Assembly: GCF_019042655.1 (NCBI RefSeq)
Contig: NZ_JAHPZO010000006.1
Coordinates: forward strand, 8 to 64,007
Origin: Planococcus sp. CP5-4_YE
GTDB taxonomy: Bacteria; Bacillota; Bacilli; Bacillales_A; Planococcaceae
DNA length: 64,000 nt
Reading direction: 5' to 3'
This document shows positions 10,009-18,240 of the stretch, in pieces; positions within the stretch are counted from its first letter, which is position 1, and every line of letters starts with the position of its first letter. The notes under the pieces are model-generated. The model was not told the origin of the DNA and searched no databases. It saw only the letters and a program-made list of their open reading frames with translations. Position numbers and translations under genes: made by a program.

Positions 10009-10036
10009 AAAAAACTCCTGTTTCCAGGAGTTTTTC
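10009..10036 (-). terminator. Terminator of fabHF
   Basis: AAAACTCCTG-TTT-CAGGAGTTTTT hairpin with a T run, just after the fabF stop codon. Confidence 0.85.
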
Positions 10037-10044
10037 GATAAGCC

Positions 10045-11280
10045 TTATACTTTTTTGAAGACGAGTGAAGCGTTATGTCCGCCAAAACCTAGTGAATTGC
10101 TCATTGCATAGGAGAAATCAGCTGTTCTAGCTTCATTCGGTACATAATCCAAATCCAATTCCTCATCTGGTGTTTCATAATTAGTCGTTGGTGGCATGAT
10201 GCCTTCTTTTAAAGCCAAAGCCGTGAAGATAGCTTCGATGCCGCCTGCTGCGCCGAGCAGATGCCCTGTCATCGATTTTGTTGAACTCATGCCGAGCTTG
10301 TAGGCATGGTCGCCAAAGACCGTCTTGACTGCCATCGTTTCGAACATATCATTATAAGGTGTGCTCGTGCCATGTGCATTGATATAGCCGATTGCGTCTT
10401 TTTCAACGCCTGCATCTTCAATAGCCTGTTGCATAGCGCGTGCCGCCCCTTCGCCGCCTGGTGCTGGAGCCGTAATATGATGCGCATCTCCAGTGGAGCC
10501 GTAGCCGACCACTTCTGCATAAATTTTTGCGCCGCGCGCTTTGGCGTGCTCGTATTCTTCTAGAATGACAATCCCAGCACCTTCACCAATGACAAAGCCG
10601 TCACGGTTTTTATCGAATGGGCGTGATGCCGTTTTGACGTCTGCATTGGTTGTCAGCGCCGTATTCGCTGTAAAACCGGCTACTGACAAGCGGGTGATCG
10701 GAGCTTCCGCGCCGCCTGAAATCATGGCATCTGCATCGCCGCGCTGGATGACCTTGAAGGCATCACCGATCGAGTTCGTACCGGATGCGCAAGCTGTCAC
10801 CGAGCAGGAGTTGATGGCTTTTGCACCGAAGTGGATCGATACTTGGCCCGATGCCATATCGGGAATAATCATCGGCACGAAAAATGGGCTGATGCGGCGA
10901 ACGCCGCGTGAGTTCAAAACGTCCATTTGATTTTCGATTGTTTCCATCCCACCGATACCGGATCCGATCCAAACGCCCGTGCGGAGAGCCGTTTTCTCAT
11001 CTAGCTCTAGTTGCGCATCTTTCATTGCCATGATGGATGCTGCTAGTGCGTAATGAGTGAACCGGTCCATCTTGCGCGCTTCTTTGCGCTCGATATAATC
11101 TTCAATCGAAAAATCCTTCAATTCAGCGGCAACTTTCGCCGGATACTGATCTGCATCGATGCGTGTCAACGGTCCGACACCTGAACGCCCTGCCTTCACC
11201 GCTTCCCACGTAGATTCTGCACTATTACCAAGCGGTGTTACGGCACCGATACCTGTAATGACTACACGACGATTTTCCAT
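10045..11280 (-). CDS. fabF: Beta-ketoacyl-ACP synthase II
   Basis: Elongating condensing enzyme of type II fatty-acid synthesis; it condenses malonyl-ACP with acyl-ACP. It has 411 aa with the thiolase fold. The active-site Cys164 lies in TACASGTNS and the catalytic histidines are in HGTSTPYND and GHLLGAAGG. The start is set at 11280 ([10 protein letters not shown]), preceded by AAAGGAAG; seven extra codons upstream lack support. It follows fabH by 27 bp and is co-transcribed under the FapR operator. Confidence 0.96.
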   Translation of the reverse strand: MENRRVVITGIGAVTPLGNSAESTWEAVKAGRSGVGPLTRIDADQYPAKVAAELKDFSIEDYIERKEARKMDRFTHYALAASIMAMKDAQLELDEKTALRTGVWIGSGIGGMETIENQMDVLNSRGVRRISPFFVPMIIPDMASGQVSIHFGAKAINSCSVTACASGTNSIGDAFKVIQRGDADAMISGGAEAPITRLSVAGFTANTALTTNADVKTASRPFDKNRDGFVIGEGAGIVILEEYEHAKARGAKIYAEVVGYGSTGDAHHITAPAPGGEGAARAMQQAIEDAGVEKDAIGYINAHGTSTPYNDMFETMAVKTVFGDHAYKLGMSSTKSMTGHLLGAAGGIEAIFTALALKEGIMPPTTNYETPDEELDLDYVPNEARTADFSYAMSNSLGFGGHNASLVFKKV

Positions 11281-11307
11281 TTCTTTTACTTCCTTTCGCA
11301 TATCCGT

Positions 11308-12240
11308 TTATTTCCCCCACTTCATAGCAATTGCGCCCCAAGTCAATCCGCCCCCGAAGCCGACCATGACGACGACATCATCGTCTTTAATACGGCCTTC
11401 CTCTAAATCTTCTACAAGTGAGATTGGAATTGACGCTGCTGAAGTGTTTCCGTATTTTTGTATGGTTTTCGACATTTTCTCTACCGGTAAGTCAAGACGA
11501 GCCCGAGATGACTCCATGATTCGGATATTCGCTTGATGCGGGATAAGAAAGTCGACATCTTCTTTGTCTAAGCCAGCTTTTTCGATCACATTGATGGCGG
11601 ATTCCCCCATTTGGCGCACCGCAAATTTAAACACTTCACGGCCATTCATGACCAAATGCTTGTCTTGATACAAATGTTCCCCGCCAGTGCCATCCGCTCC
11701 GAGTTCGAACGATAGAATCCCGCGGCCTTCCGACACTTTGCCAATTACAGCCGCGCCAGCTCCGTCGCCGAATAAGACAGCCGTATTGCGATCTTCCCAA
11801 TTAGTGATTTTTGAGAGCTTCTCAACACCAACTACTAGGACGTAGCGATACGTATCTGATTCAATGAATTGTTTCGCTGTGATGACCCCGTACATGAACC
11901 CCGCACATGCGGCAGAAATATCCATAGCGGCCGCATTCACCGCGCCGATCTGCTGCTGAATGTCGCATGCGACAGAAGGAAATGGGCGGTCAGGCGTGAC
12001 AGTCGCTACTAGGATCAGTCCGATGTCTGCTGGATCGATTCCAGCAGATGCGATTGCCTGTTGCGCTGCGACCCGGGCCATATCCGATGTATCTTGTTCA
12101 TCGCGTGCAATCCGGCGTTCTTCAATGCCGGTCATTGTTCGAATCCATTCATCCGAGGTGTCCATGCGCTGCTCCAAATCAAAGTTGGTCAATTTATCTT
12201 CCGGCAAGCATCTGCCGGTACCAATGATTCCAGCATTCAT
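11308..12240 (-). CDS. fabH: Beta-ketoacyl-ACP synthase III
   Basis: Initiating condensing enzyme that joins acyl-CoA (branched primers in Bacillales) with malonyl-ACP. It has 310 aa. Cys112 sits in ISAACAGF, His in PHQANIRI and Asn in YGNTSAAS, completing the Cys-His-Asn triad. ATG at 12240 follows GAGGGA; the frame continues to 12270 but that would enter the operator region. The fabH-fabF order upstream of opp is as in B. subtilis. Confidence 0.96.
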   Translation of the reverse strand: MNAGIIGTGRCLPEDKLTNFDLEQRMDTSDEWIRTMTGIEERRIARDEQDTSDMARVAAQQAIASAGIDPADIGLILVATVTPDRPFPSVACDIQQQIGAVNAAAMDISAACAGFMYGVITAKQFIESDTYRYVLVVGVEKLSKITNWEDRNTAVLFGDGAGAAVIGKVSEGRGILSFELGADGTGGEHLYQDKHLVMNGREVFKFAVRQMGESAINVIEKAGLDKEDVDFLIPHQANIRIMESSRARLDLPVEKMSKTIQKYGNTSAASIPISLVEDLEEGRIKDDDVVVMVGFGGGLTWGAIAMKWGK

Positions 12241-12273
12241 ATCTATATCCCTCATTTCGATTAATATCAATTA

Positions 12274-12290
12274 TTAGTACCTGGTGTTAA
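12274..12290. promoter_or_regulatory. FapR operator upstream of fabH
   Basis: TTAGTACCTGGTGTTAA matches the FapR consensus TTAGTACCTGGTACTAA at 15 of 17 positions, 34 bp upstream of the fabH start. FapR represses fatty-acid and phospholipid genes until malonyl-CoA releases it. The repressor gene is not in the window. Confidence 0.88.
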
Positions 12291-12430
12291 TAATACGCCC
12301 TTTTCCAGTCGATTTCAAGTTGGCGACATATTTCCGACAAAAACTTTCGAAACGCGCGAAACTTTCTTTCTGAAAAGGCTTCCTTATGCTATGATAAAAC
12401 TAGTTATTCTATGTATAGAGGTGAAAACAG

Positions 12431-12613
12431 ATGCAATATATCGGAACTCTTTTCTGGTCTGTCCTTATTATTTCCATGTTGAATTATGTAGTAAGTGCTG
12501 TACAAAACGTGCCATTCGAATTTATGATCGGTATTTTCATGGCAGTGGCAGTCACTGTATTGGTCATCGTGATGGATGCCATTATCCCGAAAGAAGCAGC
12601 GAAAGAATATTAA
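12431..12613 (+). CDS. yjzD: DUF2929 small membrane protein (YjzD-like)
   Basis: A 60-aa protein with two membrane helices (about residues 5-22 and 30-50) and a short polar tail, KEAAKEY. Length and pattern fit the DUF2929 family. In B. subtilis yjzD lies in the region just upstream of fabH-fabF, as here, divergently transcribed. AGAGGTGA precedes the ATG. A TATGAT sequence about 40 bp upstream may be its -10. Function unknown. Confidence 0.75.
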   Translation: MQYIGTLFWSVLIISMLNYVVSAVQNVPFEFMIGIFMAVAVTVLVIVMDAIIPKEAAKEY

Positions 12614-12619
12614 TAACGA

Positions 12620-12652
12620 TAAAAACGGAAGCCCCCATGGCTTCCGTTTTTT
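12620..12652 (+). terminator. Terminator of yjzD
   Basis: AAAACGGAAGCC-CCCAT-GGCTTCCGTTTTTT hairpin with a T run. Confidence 0.9.
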
Positions 12653-12994
12653 ATTTGGCTGGATTTAGCCGTTTGCATTGAAAAAAAACTTTGTCCACGA
12701 AGATCTAAAATGAAATAACCGGAGAAAAAGTGATTATTTTTCTTCGGTTATTTTGATTGGGGGCTGACTTTTTTAACACCTTTTAGATTCATAACAGCTG
12801 ATAGGAGGCAAGACGGCGAATAAATGGACGAAGTGGGGCTGAGTTCATTTATTTGCGATGCTTGAGCATAGCGAAAGTTGAGCAACAAAGTTAAACAATG
12901 TCACACTGGCCAACTGACAATGCAATGTCCTGTCACTCCTGCTGCTCCCATTCTGTGGACTAGAGCGCCTGTCGCAATGGACTTCATCCTTTTC
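12653..12994. other. Non-coding stretch with several hairpins
   Basis: No convincing gene in 342 bp. It holds a long imperfect inverted repeat (AAATAACCGGAGAAAAA with TTTTTCTTCGGTTATTTT, about 12712-12753), then AATAAATG...CATTTATT (about 12820-12863) and two short hairpins, ATGCT-TG-AGCAT and GTTG-AG-CAAC (about 12859-12886). The tail before the clpB stop is unstructured. The first hairpin may be the clpB terminator at a distance. The rest looks like a small repeat element or an RNA, or both. Confidence 0.4.
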
Positions 12995-15130
12995 TTACAC
13001 AGTGATAAGCAAATGTTTATTGGCGTCCATCGATACTTTCAATGTCGATCCCGGAGTGACGTCTCCCTTGATCAATTCCTTGGCGATACGCGTCTCGATT
13101 TCACGCTGAATAAAGCGTTTCAGCGGGCGTGCCCCGAAGACCGGGTCGGTTCCCGCTTCAATGATATAATCAATGACCGAATCTTCTACTTCCAGGGATA
13201 TTTGTTGTTGTTTCATACGCCCTGCCAATTCGCCGATCATTTTCTTGGCGATGCCATAGAAATGCTCATTGTCTAGGGAATGGAAAATGACGATATCGTC
13301 AATGCGGTTCAATAGCTCCGGCCGGAAATGCTTGCGCAGTTCCATCATGACGATGTCTTCTGTATCGTGCTCATTATTGCTTGCGCTGATGTGCTGGGAA
13401 CCGATATTCGATGTCATGATGACGACCGTATTGGAGAAGTTCACGAGCCGCCCTTGGCTGTCCGTTATGCGACCGTCGTCCAGGATCTGCAAGAGAATAT
13501 TAGCAACATCTGGATGGGCTTTCTCGATTTCATCGAGCAATACGACAGAATATGGATTGCGGCGAACCGCTTCTGTTAATTGACCGCCTTCTTCGTAGCC
13601 AATATAACCAGGAGGTGCGCCAACTAGACGCGACACGCTATGCTTTTCCATATACTCGGACATGTCGATGCGGATGAAATGGTCTTCCGAATCGAATAAG
13701 TTCGCTGCCAGAGATTTAGCAAGCTCCGTTTTCCCGACACCGGTCGGCCCGAGGAAAATGAACGAGCCAATCGGTTTTTGTTCATCCTTAATGCCGGCAC
13801 GCGCACGCCATACGGCTTCTGTCACGAGATCGACAGCACGGTCCTGGCCGATGACGCGCTCTTTCAGCGTATCCCCGAGGCGCAATAGCTTTTCGCGCTC
13901 GCCTTCGACCAATTTCGTTACCGGGATGCCTGTCCAACGGGCGACAATGGCGGCAATTTCTTCTTCAGTCACTTCTTCGCGCAATAATCGCTCCCCGCCA
14001 TCGCCCGCAAGTTCGACTTCCATTGCGCTCAGTTCTTTTTCGAGCTCTGGAATTTTCCCGTGGCGCAGCATCGCAGCGGTATTCAAATCATATTTGTTTT
14101 CCGCATCTTCCAACTGGCGGCGATATTGATCCAGTTGTTCGCGCTTGGCCTGGATTTTCTGAAGCGATTGCTTTTCTTCGTTCCATTGCTGCTGCATGCC
14201 TTCAGAAGATGATTTCAATTCCTGAATTTCTTCGCGCAGCGCAGCGAGGCGAGTTTTGCTCGCTTCATCTTTTTCTTTTCGAAGCGCTTGCTCCTCAATT
14301 TCGAGCTGCATGAGACGACGTGTCACCTCGTCGAGTTCCTGCGGCATCGAATCAATTTCTGTCCGGATCATCGCACAGGATTCATCGATCAAGTCGATTG
14401 CCTTGTCCGGAAGGAAACGCTCCGTGATGTACCGGTCCGACATGGTCGCTGCTGCAACGATCGCCCGGTCATGGATGCGCACACCGTGGTGAAGCTCGAA
14501 ACGCTCTTTCAATCCACGAAGAATCGATATGGCATCTTCAACAGAAGGTTCGCGGACCATCACTTGTTGGAAACGCCGCTCCAGCGCTGCATCTTTTTCG
14601 ATGTGCATACGGTATTCATCCAAAGTTGTGGCTCCAATGCAATACAGCTCCCCGCGTGCAAGCATCGGTTTGAGCATATTTCCGGCGTCCATTGCGCCTT
14701 CCGTTTTACCGGCGCCGACGATTGTATGAATCTCATCGATAAACAGGATGATCTGCCCTTCACTATCTTTCACTTGCTTCAATACGCTTTTCAGGCGTTC
14801 CTCGAATTCCCCCCGGTATTTTGCGCCTGCAATCAGCGCACTCATATCAAGCTCGTAAATGACGCGGTCTTTCAAGCCTTCCGGCACATCGTTACGGACG
14901 ATGCGCTGCGCCAACCCTTCCACGATGGCGGTCTTCCCAACACCCGGCTCCCCGATCAATACCGGATTGTTTTTGGTTTTTCTCGAAAGAATCCGAATGA
15001 CATTGCGAATTTCCTGATCGCGGCCGATGACTGGATCCATTTTTCCAGATTGTGCTTGTTCAACCAAGTTACGGCCGAATTGCTCCAATGGCGATTTTTG
15101 CTGTTCATTTTGATTTTGGAACTGAACCAA
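12995..15130 (-). CDS. clpB: ClpB-type AAA+ disaggregase lacking the N-domain
   Basis: A 711-aa Hsp100 protein that would extract polypeptides from aggregates with DnaK. It has two AAA+ modules: Walker A GEPGVGKT (60-67) and GPTGVGKTE (near 456). A full ClpB-type coiled-coil middle domain lies between them (about 260-375). No IGF/IGL loop for ClpP is visible in the second module, so this is ClpB rather than ClpC/ClpE. Normal ClpB has ~860 aa; here the N-terminal ~145 residues are absent and the protein starts at the linker to the first AAA+ module. The start is TTG with AAAGGGAG 10 nt upstream, and an intact CtsR-controlled promoter lies directly before it, so this is a clean gene form rather than a frameshift. 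Confidence 0.92.
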   Translation of the reverse strand: MVQFQNQNEQQKSPLEQFGRNLVEQAQSGKMDPVIGRDQEIRNVIRILSRKTKNNPVLIGEPGVGKTAIVEGLAQRIVRNDVPEGLKDRVIYELDMSALIAGAKYRGEFEERLKSVLKQVKDSEGQIILFIDEIHTIVGAGKTEGAMDAGNMLKPMLARGELYCIGATTLDEYRMHIEKDAALERRFQQVMVREPSVEDAISILRGLKERFELHHGVRIHDRAIVAAATMSDRYITERFLPDKAIDLIDESCAMIRTEIDSMPQELDEVTRRLMQLEIEEQALRKEKDEASKTRLAALREEIQELKSSSEGMQQQWNEEKQSLQKIQAKREQLDQYRRQLEDAENKYDLNTAAMLRHGKIPELEKELSAMEVELAGDGGERLLREEVTEEEIAAIVARWTGIPVTKLVEGEREKLLRLGDTLKERVIGQDRAVDLVTEAVWRARAGIKDEQKPIGSFIFLGPTGVGKTELAKSLAANLFDSEDHFIRIDMSEYMEKHSVSRLVGAPPGYIGYEEGGQLTEAVRRNPYSVVLLDEIEKAHPDVANILLQILDDGRITDSQGRLVNFSNTVVIMTSNIGSQHISASNNEHDTEDIVMMELRKHFRPELLNRIDDIVIFHSLDNEHFYGIAKKMIGELAGRMKQQQISLEVEDSVIDYIIEAGTDPVFGARPLKRFIQREIETRIAKELIKGDVTPGSTLKVSMDANKHLLITV

Positions 15131-15155
15131 TCAAATCACGCTCCCTTTAAATTAG

Positions 15156-15172
15156 TTTGACTATCTTTGACT
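15156..15172 (-). promoter_or_regulatory. CtsR operator of clpB
   Basis: On the minus strand AGTCAAA-GAT-AGTCAAA is a perfect match to the CtsR heptad repeat RGTCAAA-NAN-RGTCAAA. It lies just downstream of the -10 box, where repressor binding would block initiation. CtsR controls heat-shock Clp genes in Firmicutes. Confidence 0.93.
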
Positions 15173-15178
15173 AATTAG

Positions 15179-15207
15179 ATTATATGTCCGTTCGCCCCCT
15201 TTTGCAA
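15179..15207 (-). promoter_or_regulatory. Sigma-A promoter of clpB
   Basis: On the minus strand TTGCAA (15202-15207), a 17-bp spacer and a perfect TATAAT (15179-15184). It is followed 6 bp later by the CtsR operator. Confidence 0.85.
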
Positions 15208-15224
15208 CGGAAATGCTCATTAAA

Positions 15225-15257
15225 AAAGCCGCAAGGAGTCTCCTCCCTGCGGCTTTT
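15225..15257 (-). terminator. Terminator of yitW
   Basis: AAAGCCGCAGGGAGGAG and CTCCTTGCGGCTTTTTT form a stem with a T run on the minus strand, separating yitW from the clpB promoter. Confidence 0.88.
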
Positions 15258-15267
15258 CACGGTTCTA

Positions 15268-15576
15268 TTATCGAACGCCAAGCGCCATTTTGGCGTAGCG
15301 CGACATATGGTCTTTGCTCCAGACAGGCTGCCAGACAATTTTCACATCGACTTCTTCAACTTCCGGCAATTCGTACAAGGATGTTTTAACCATCTGAACG
15401 ATTTGCGGCCCCATTGGGCATCCCATTGAAGTGAGTGTCATCGTGACCACGCAGAAACCATCTTCGGATAATTCTACATCATAAACAAGGCCCAAATTGA
15501 CGATATCAACACCTAGTTCAGGGTCGATGACATTTTCGAGTGCGCCTAATAAATAATCTTTTGTTTCTTGTTCCAT
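15268..15576 (-). CDS. yitW: MIP18/DUF59-type metal-sulfur cluster assembly protein (YitW)
   Basis: A 102-aa MIP18-family (DUF59, PaaD/SufT-like) protein. Characteristic features are DPELGVDIVNLGLVY near residue 18 and TSMGCPMGP, whose Cys at about 53 is the conserved functional cysteine. The family helps mature Fe-S proteins. It lies beside the yitV homologue as in B. subtilis. A plausible ribosome-binding site (AGGAGGG) precedes the ATG. The exact client proteins are unknown. Confidence 0.88.
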   Translation of the reverse strand: MEQETKDYLLGALENVIDPELGVDIVNLGLVYDVELSEDGFCVVTMTLTSMGCPMGPQIVQMVKTSLYELPEVEEVDVKIVWQPVWSKDHMSRYAKMALGVR

Positions 15577-15644
15577 TCGGAATCCCTCCTTTTCCTGTTA
15601 CTGATTATCTTACCAAACATCATAGCTAAATGAAATCGACTTGC

Positions 15645-16412
15645 TTATTCGCTTAGGCGGTCAGCAATCCAGGCAGTCGCAGCGAGCATCCCTTTGCGGC
15701 TGACTGCGTGAGCAGCTTCGGTTTCTTTCATGAATGCCAAGCGTTCAGGATAGGCGGCATAATCCCGCTGCAATGCATGGAACAACCGGTTGGTCGGTTC
15801 AAAAGGAACGGTCGGGTCTTTTACACCGTGCCAGAAAAAGACCGGGCGCCCGCCAAATGACTGTCGGTTCAAACTTATATCAAAACGGGACAGAGCTTGA
15901 AGCATGCCTGCTCGTTCTTCATCAGTCAACGGCAGGTCAAAACCGCGTGATTCATATTGCCGCATCTGCGCTTTTGCGAGCTCCACGTAATTTCCTGAAC
16001 CCATCATGACTGCGGCCGCTTTGATCCACGGATAGGCCGTCAATGCACCAAGTGTCGTGATGCCGCCCATCGATGTACCTCCGACAGCCGGTTCCCCCTT
16101 GGTCAACTGGCGTTTATGCAATTCTTCGTGGAAAAATCCAAGCTCTTCGATGGAGGTCAAGACGATTTCCCAAAAACGCAGGCTGATCTGGACTTCATCA
16201 AGTGACTGATCTCGCTCTCCGTGAAGCAGTGCATCCGGCAAGATGACACGCACTCCTTTCTTAGCCCATTGCCAAGCATAATGCAAATTATGTTCTTTGG
16301 CACTCGTATGCCCATGCAGAAAAATGACTGTCGGCAATGGGCCGCTCTCATGGCCTTCGGGTGTGATATGTAAAATTGGGATATTCCCCCATAATTCGTT
16401 TGCTACTTTCAT
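15645..16412 (-). CDS. yitV: Alpha/beta hydrolase, YitV-type putative esterase
   Basis: A 255-aa serine hydrolase, the same length as I recall for B. subtilis YitV. It has an oxyanion-type strand with FLHGHTS (about residue 32) and a nucleophile elbow GGTSMGG (Ser about 113). The acidic residue is in HGVKDPTVPF and the His near the C-terminus in EAAHAVS. I place the start at ATG 16412 with GAGGAG 8 nt upstream; a GTG three codons earlier sits too close to that site. It is divergent from yitU and upstream of yitW. The substrate is unknown. Confidence 0.85.
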   Translation of the reverse strand: MKVANELWGNIPILHITPEGHESGPLPTVIFLHGHTSAKEHNLHYAWQWAKKGVRVILPDALLHGERDQSLDEVQISLRFWEIVLTSIEELGFFHEELHKRQLTKGEPAVGGTSMGGITTLGALTAYPWIKAAAVMMGSGNYVELAKAQMRQYESRGFDLPLTDEERAGMLQALSRFDISLNRQSFGGRPVFFWHGVKDPTVPFEPTNRLFHALQRDYAAYPERLAFMKETEAAHAVSRKGMLAATAWIADRLSE

Positions 16413-16487
16413 GCGCTCCACTCCTCACCCTAAATCCTACCAATTTTTCTCTATTCCCGCAAATTACACCACTGTCGTCAGCTTTTT

Positions 16488-16517
16488 TTGACGGATAGCC
16501 TCTGTTATCGCTAAACT
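16488..16517 (+). promoter_or_regulatory. Probable promoter of the yitU operon
   Basis: TTGACG (16488-16493), 18 bp, TAAACT (16512-16517), about 30 bp upstream of the HAD gene. The -35 is strong and the -10 moderate. Confidence 0.45.
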
Positions 16518-16548
16518 AAAGGTAGATAGAAGGGAGCCGGATTTTTTT

Positions 16549-17361
16549 ATGAAACAACATTTAATCGTACTAGACTTGGACGGCACATTATTGACCGACC
16601 AAAAAGTCATTTCATCTAAAACCCAGACCATTTTGAATCAAGCAAAACAAGCAGGACACCAGGTCATGATCGCTACGGGTCGTCCATACCGTGCGAGTGA
16701 AATCTACTACCGTGAACTCGGCCTCAATACGCCAATCGTCAATTTCAACGGGGCTTTTGTCCACCATCCTGATAATGAACACTGGGGACTTCATCACACC
16801 CCGATCGGCTTGGATGTCGTACATGAAGTCGTGGAATCGATGCACGATTTCGATTTCCACAACATCGTAGCGGAAGTGCTGGATGATGTCTATGTCCACC
16901 ACCATGATGAGAAACTGATGGACATTTTCAGCTTCGGTGACCCGAGCATCACGACAGGCGATTTGCGCAATTACTTGAAAACCGACCCCACTTCGATGCT
17001 CATCCATGCGCCATACGAAAAAGTCCACGCTATCCATGACCATTTGTCGGAAGTGCATGCGGAAGTCATTGACCACCGACGCTGGGGCGCACCTTGGCAC
17101 GTCATTGAAATCGTCCGCTCGGGTATGAACAAAGCTGTAGGCATCGACCGCGTCTCAAAATCATTGGGCATTGCGAAAGAACAAATCATCGCATTCGGCG
17201 ATGAAGACAACGATTTGGAAATGATCGATTTTGCAGGCGTCGGTGTCGCTATGGGCAATGCCATCGAGCCACTGAAAAATATCGCCAATGAAATCACCTT
17301 GACCAATAATGAAGACGGCATCGCAGAATTGCTGATGGACCGCTTGAAACTGAAACTCTAA
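16549..17361 (+). CDS. yitU: HAD-superfamily Cof-type phosphatase (YitU)
   Basis: A 270-aa HAD phosphatase with motif I DLDGTLLT (residues 8-15), motif II ATGRPY, a Lys near KAVGIDRV and motif IV GDEDNDLEM. A C2B cap lies between motifs II and III. Close relatives dephosphorylate small metabolites; some YitU-type enzymes act on flavin-pathway phosphates. It is followed after 13 bp by a DegV-family gene, giving the B. subtilis yitS-yitU-yitV-yitW grouping without yitT. Confidence 0.88.
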   Translation: MKQHLIVLDLDGTLLTDQKVISSKTQTILNQAKQAGHQVMIATGRPYRASEIYYRELGLNTPIVNFNGAFVHHPDNEHWGLHHTPIGLDVVHEVVESMHDFDFHNIVAEVLDDVYVHHHDEKLMDIFSFGDPSITTGDLRNYLKTDPTSMLIHAPYEKVHAIHDHLSEVHAEVIDHRRWGAPWHVIEIVRSGMNKAVGIDRVSKSLGIAKEQIIAFGDEDNDLEMIDFAGVGVAMGNAIEPLKNIANEITLTNNEDGIAELLMDRLKLKL

Positions 17362-17374
17362 AGGAGGAAGATCC

Positions 17375-18226
17375 ATGAGATTATTTGCAGATAGCGCATC
17401 TGATTTACCAAAAACTTTTTTTGAGCAGGAACAGGTCGTCCTGTTTCCTTTGCGCGTTCATATCGGAGAGGACGAATATGAAGATATCCGGACCATAGAC
17501 TCCATGAAAGTTTATGATACCATCCGTTCCGGCGTCCACCCGAAAACATCTCAAGCTTCTCCGGAAGAAATGCTCAAGGCATTTGAACAATTGGCAAAAG
17601 ATGGAGAGCAGGGATTTTACATTGCTTTTTCTTCGGAGCTGTCTGGAACTTATTCCACTGCAGTGATGGTTGCAGATCAAGTACGCGAAGAATACCCGGA
17701 CTTGAATTTGACAATTGTCGACTCCAAAGCGGCTTCCCTCGGCTATGGCCTGCTTGTTAAAGAAGCCGTGAAATTGCGCAATGCCGGTGAAAACCACGAG
17801 GCGATCATCCAAAAAGTGCGTTTCAAGGCCGATCATCTCGAAAGCCTGTTCACTGTTGAAGATTTGGATTATATGGCGAAAGGCGGCCGTATTTCAAAAG
17901 GCAGCGCATTTGTTGGCGGCTTATTGAATATAAAACCTTTACTTCATGTCGAAGACGGTAAGCTCGTGCCAATCGAGAAATTGCGCGGGCGCAAAAAAGT
18001 CATCAAGCGGATGGTCGAGATGATGAAAGAGCGTGGAAGCAATTTGGACCAGCAAGTGATCGCTATCAGCCATGCCGATGACGTGGAATTTGCAACTGCA
18101 TTGAAAGGCGAAATCGAAGCTGCCTACAATCCGAAAGAAATCGAAATCCACATGATCGGTTCCGTGATCGGCGCACATACAGGACCTGGCACGCTCGCCT
18201 TGTTCTTCTTTAATAATACCGATTGA
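17375..18226 (+). CDS. yitS: DegV-family fatty-acid-binding protein (YitS-like)
   Basis: A 283-aa DegV-fold protein. It has the N-terminal signature FADSASDLP, the phosphate-contact loop SSELSGTYSTA, AKGGRISKG and the C-terminal HTGPGTLALFFF. The family binds a fatty acid and, in many Firmicutes, serves fatty-acid kinase FakA as a FakB subunit. AAAGGAGGA precedes the ATG. It overlaps or abuts the CoA-disulfide reductase gene, suggesting one transcript. A second DegV paralogue lies at 49945-50781. Confidence 0.9.
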   Translation: MRLFADSASDLPKTFFEQEQVVLFPLRVHIGEDEYEDIRTIDSMKVYDTIRSGVHPKTSQASPEEMLKAFEQLAKDGEQGFYIAFSSELSGTYSTAVMVADQVREEYPDLNLTIVDSKAASLGYGLLVKEAVKLRNAGENHEAIIQKVRFKADHLESLFTVEDLDYMAKGGRISKGSAFVGGLLNIKPLLHVEDGKLVPIEKLRGRKKVIKRMVEMMKERGSNLDQQVIAISHADDVEFATALKGEIEAAYNPKEIEIHMIGSVIGAHTGPGTLALFFFNNTD

Positions 18227-18240
18227 GGAGTGGACGGTTG

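Noticed and set aside
14288-15160. Plus-strand frame of 290 codons opposite clpB
   Set aside because: An antisense shadow of the ClpB coding region with no recognisable domain.
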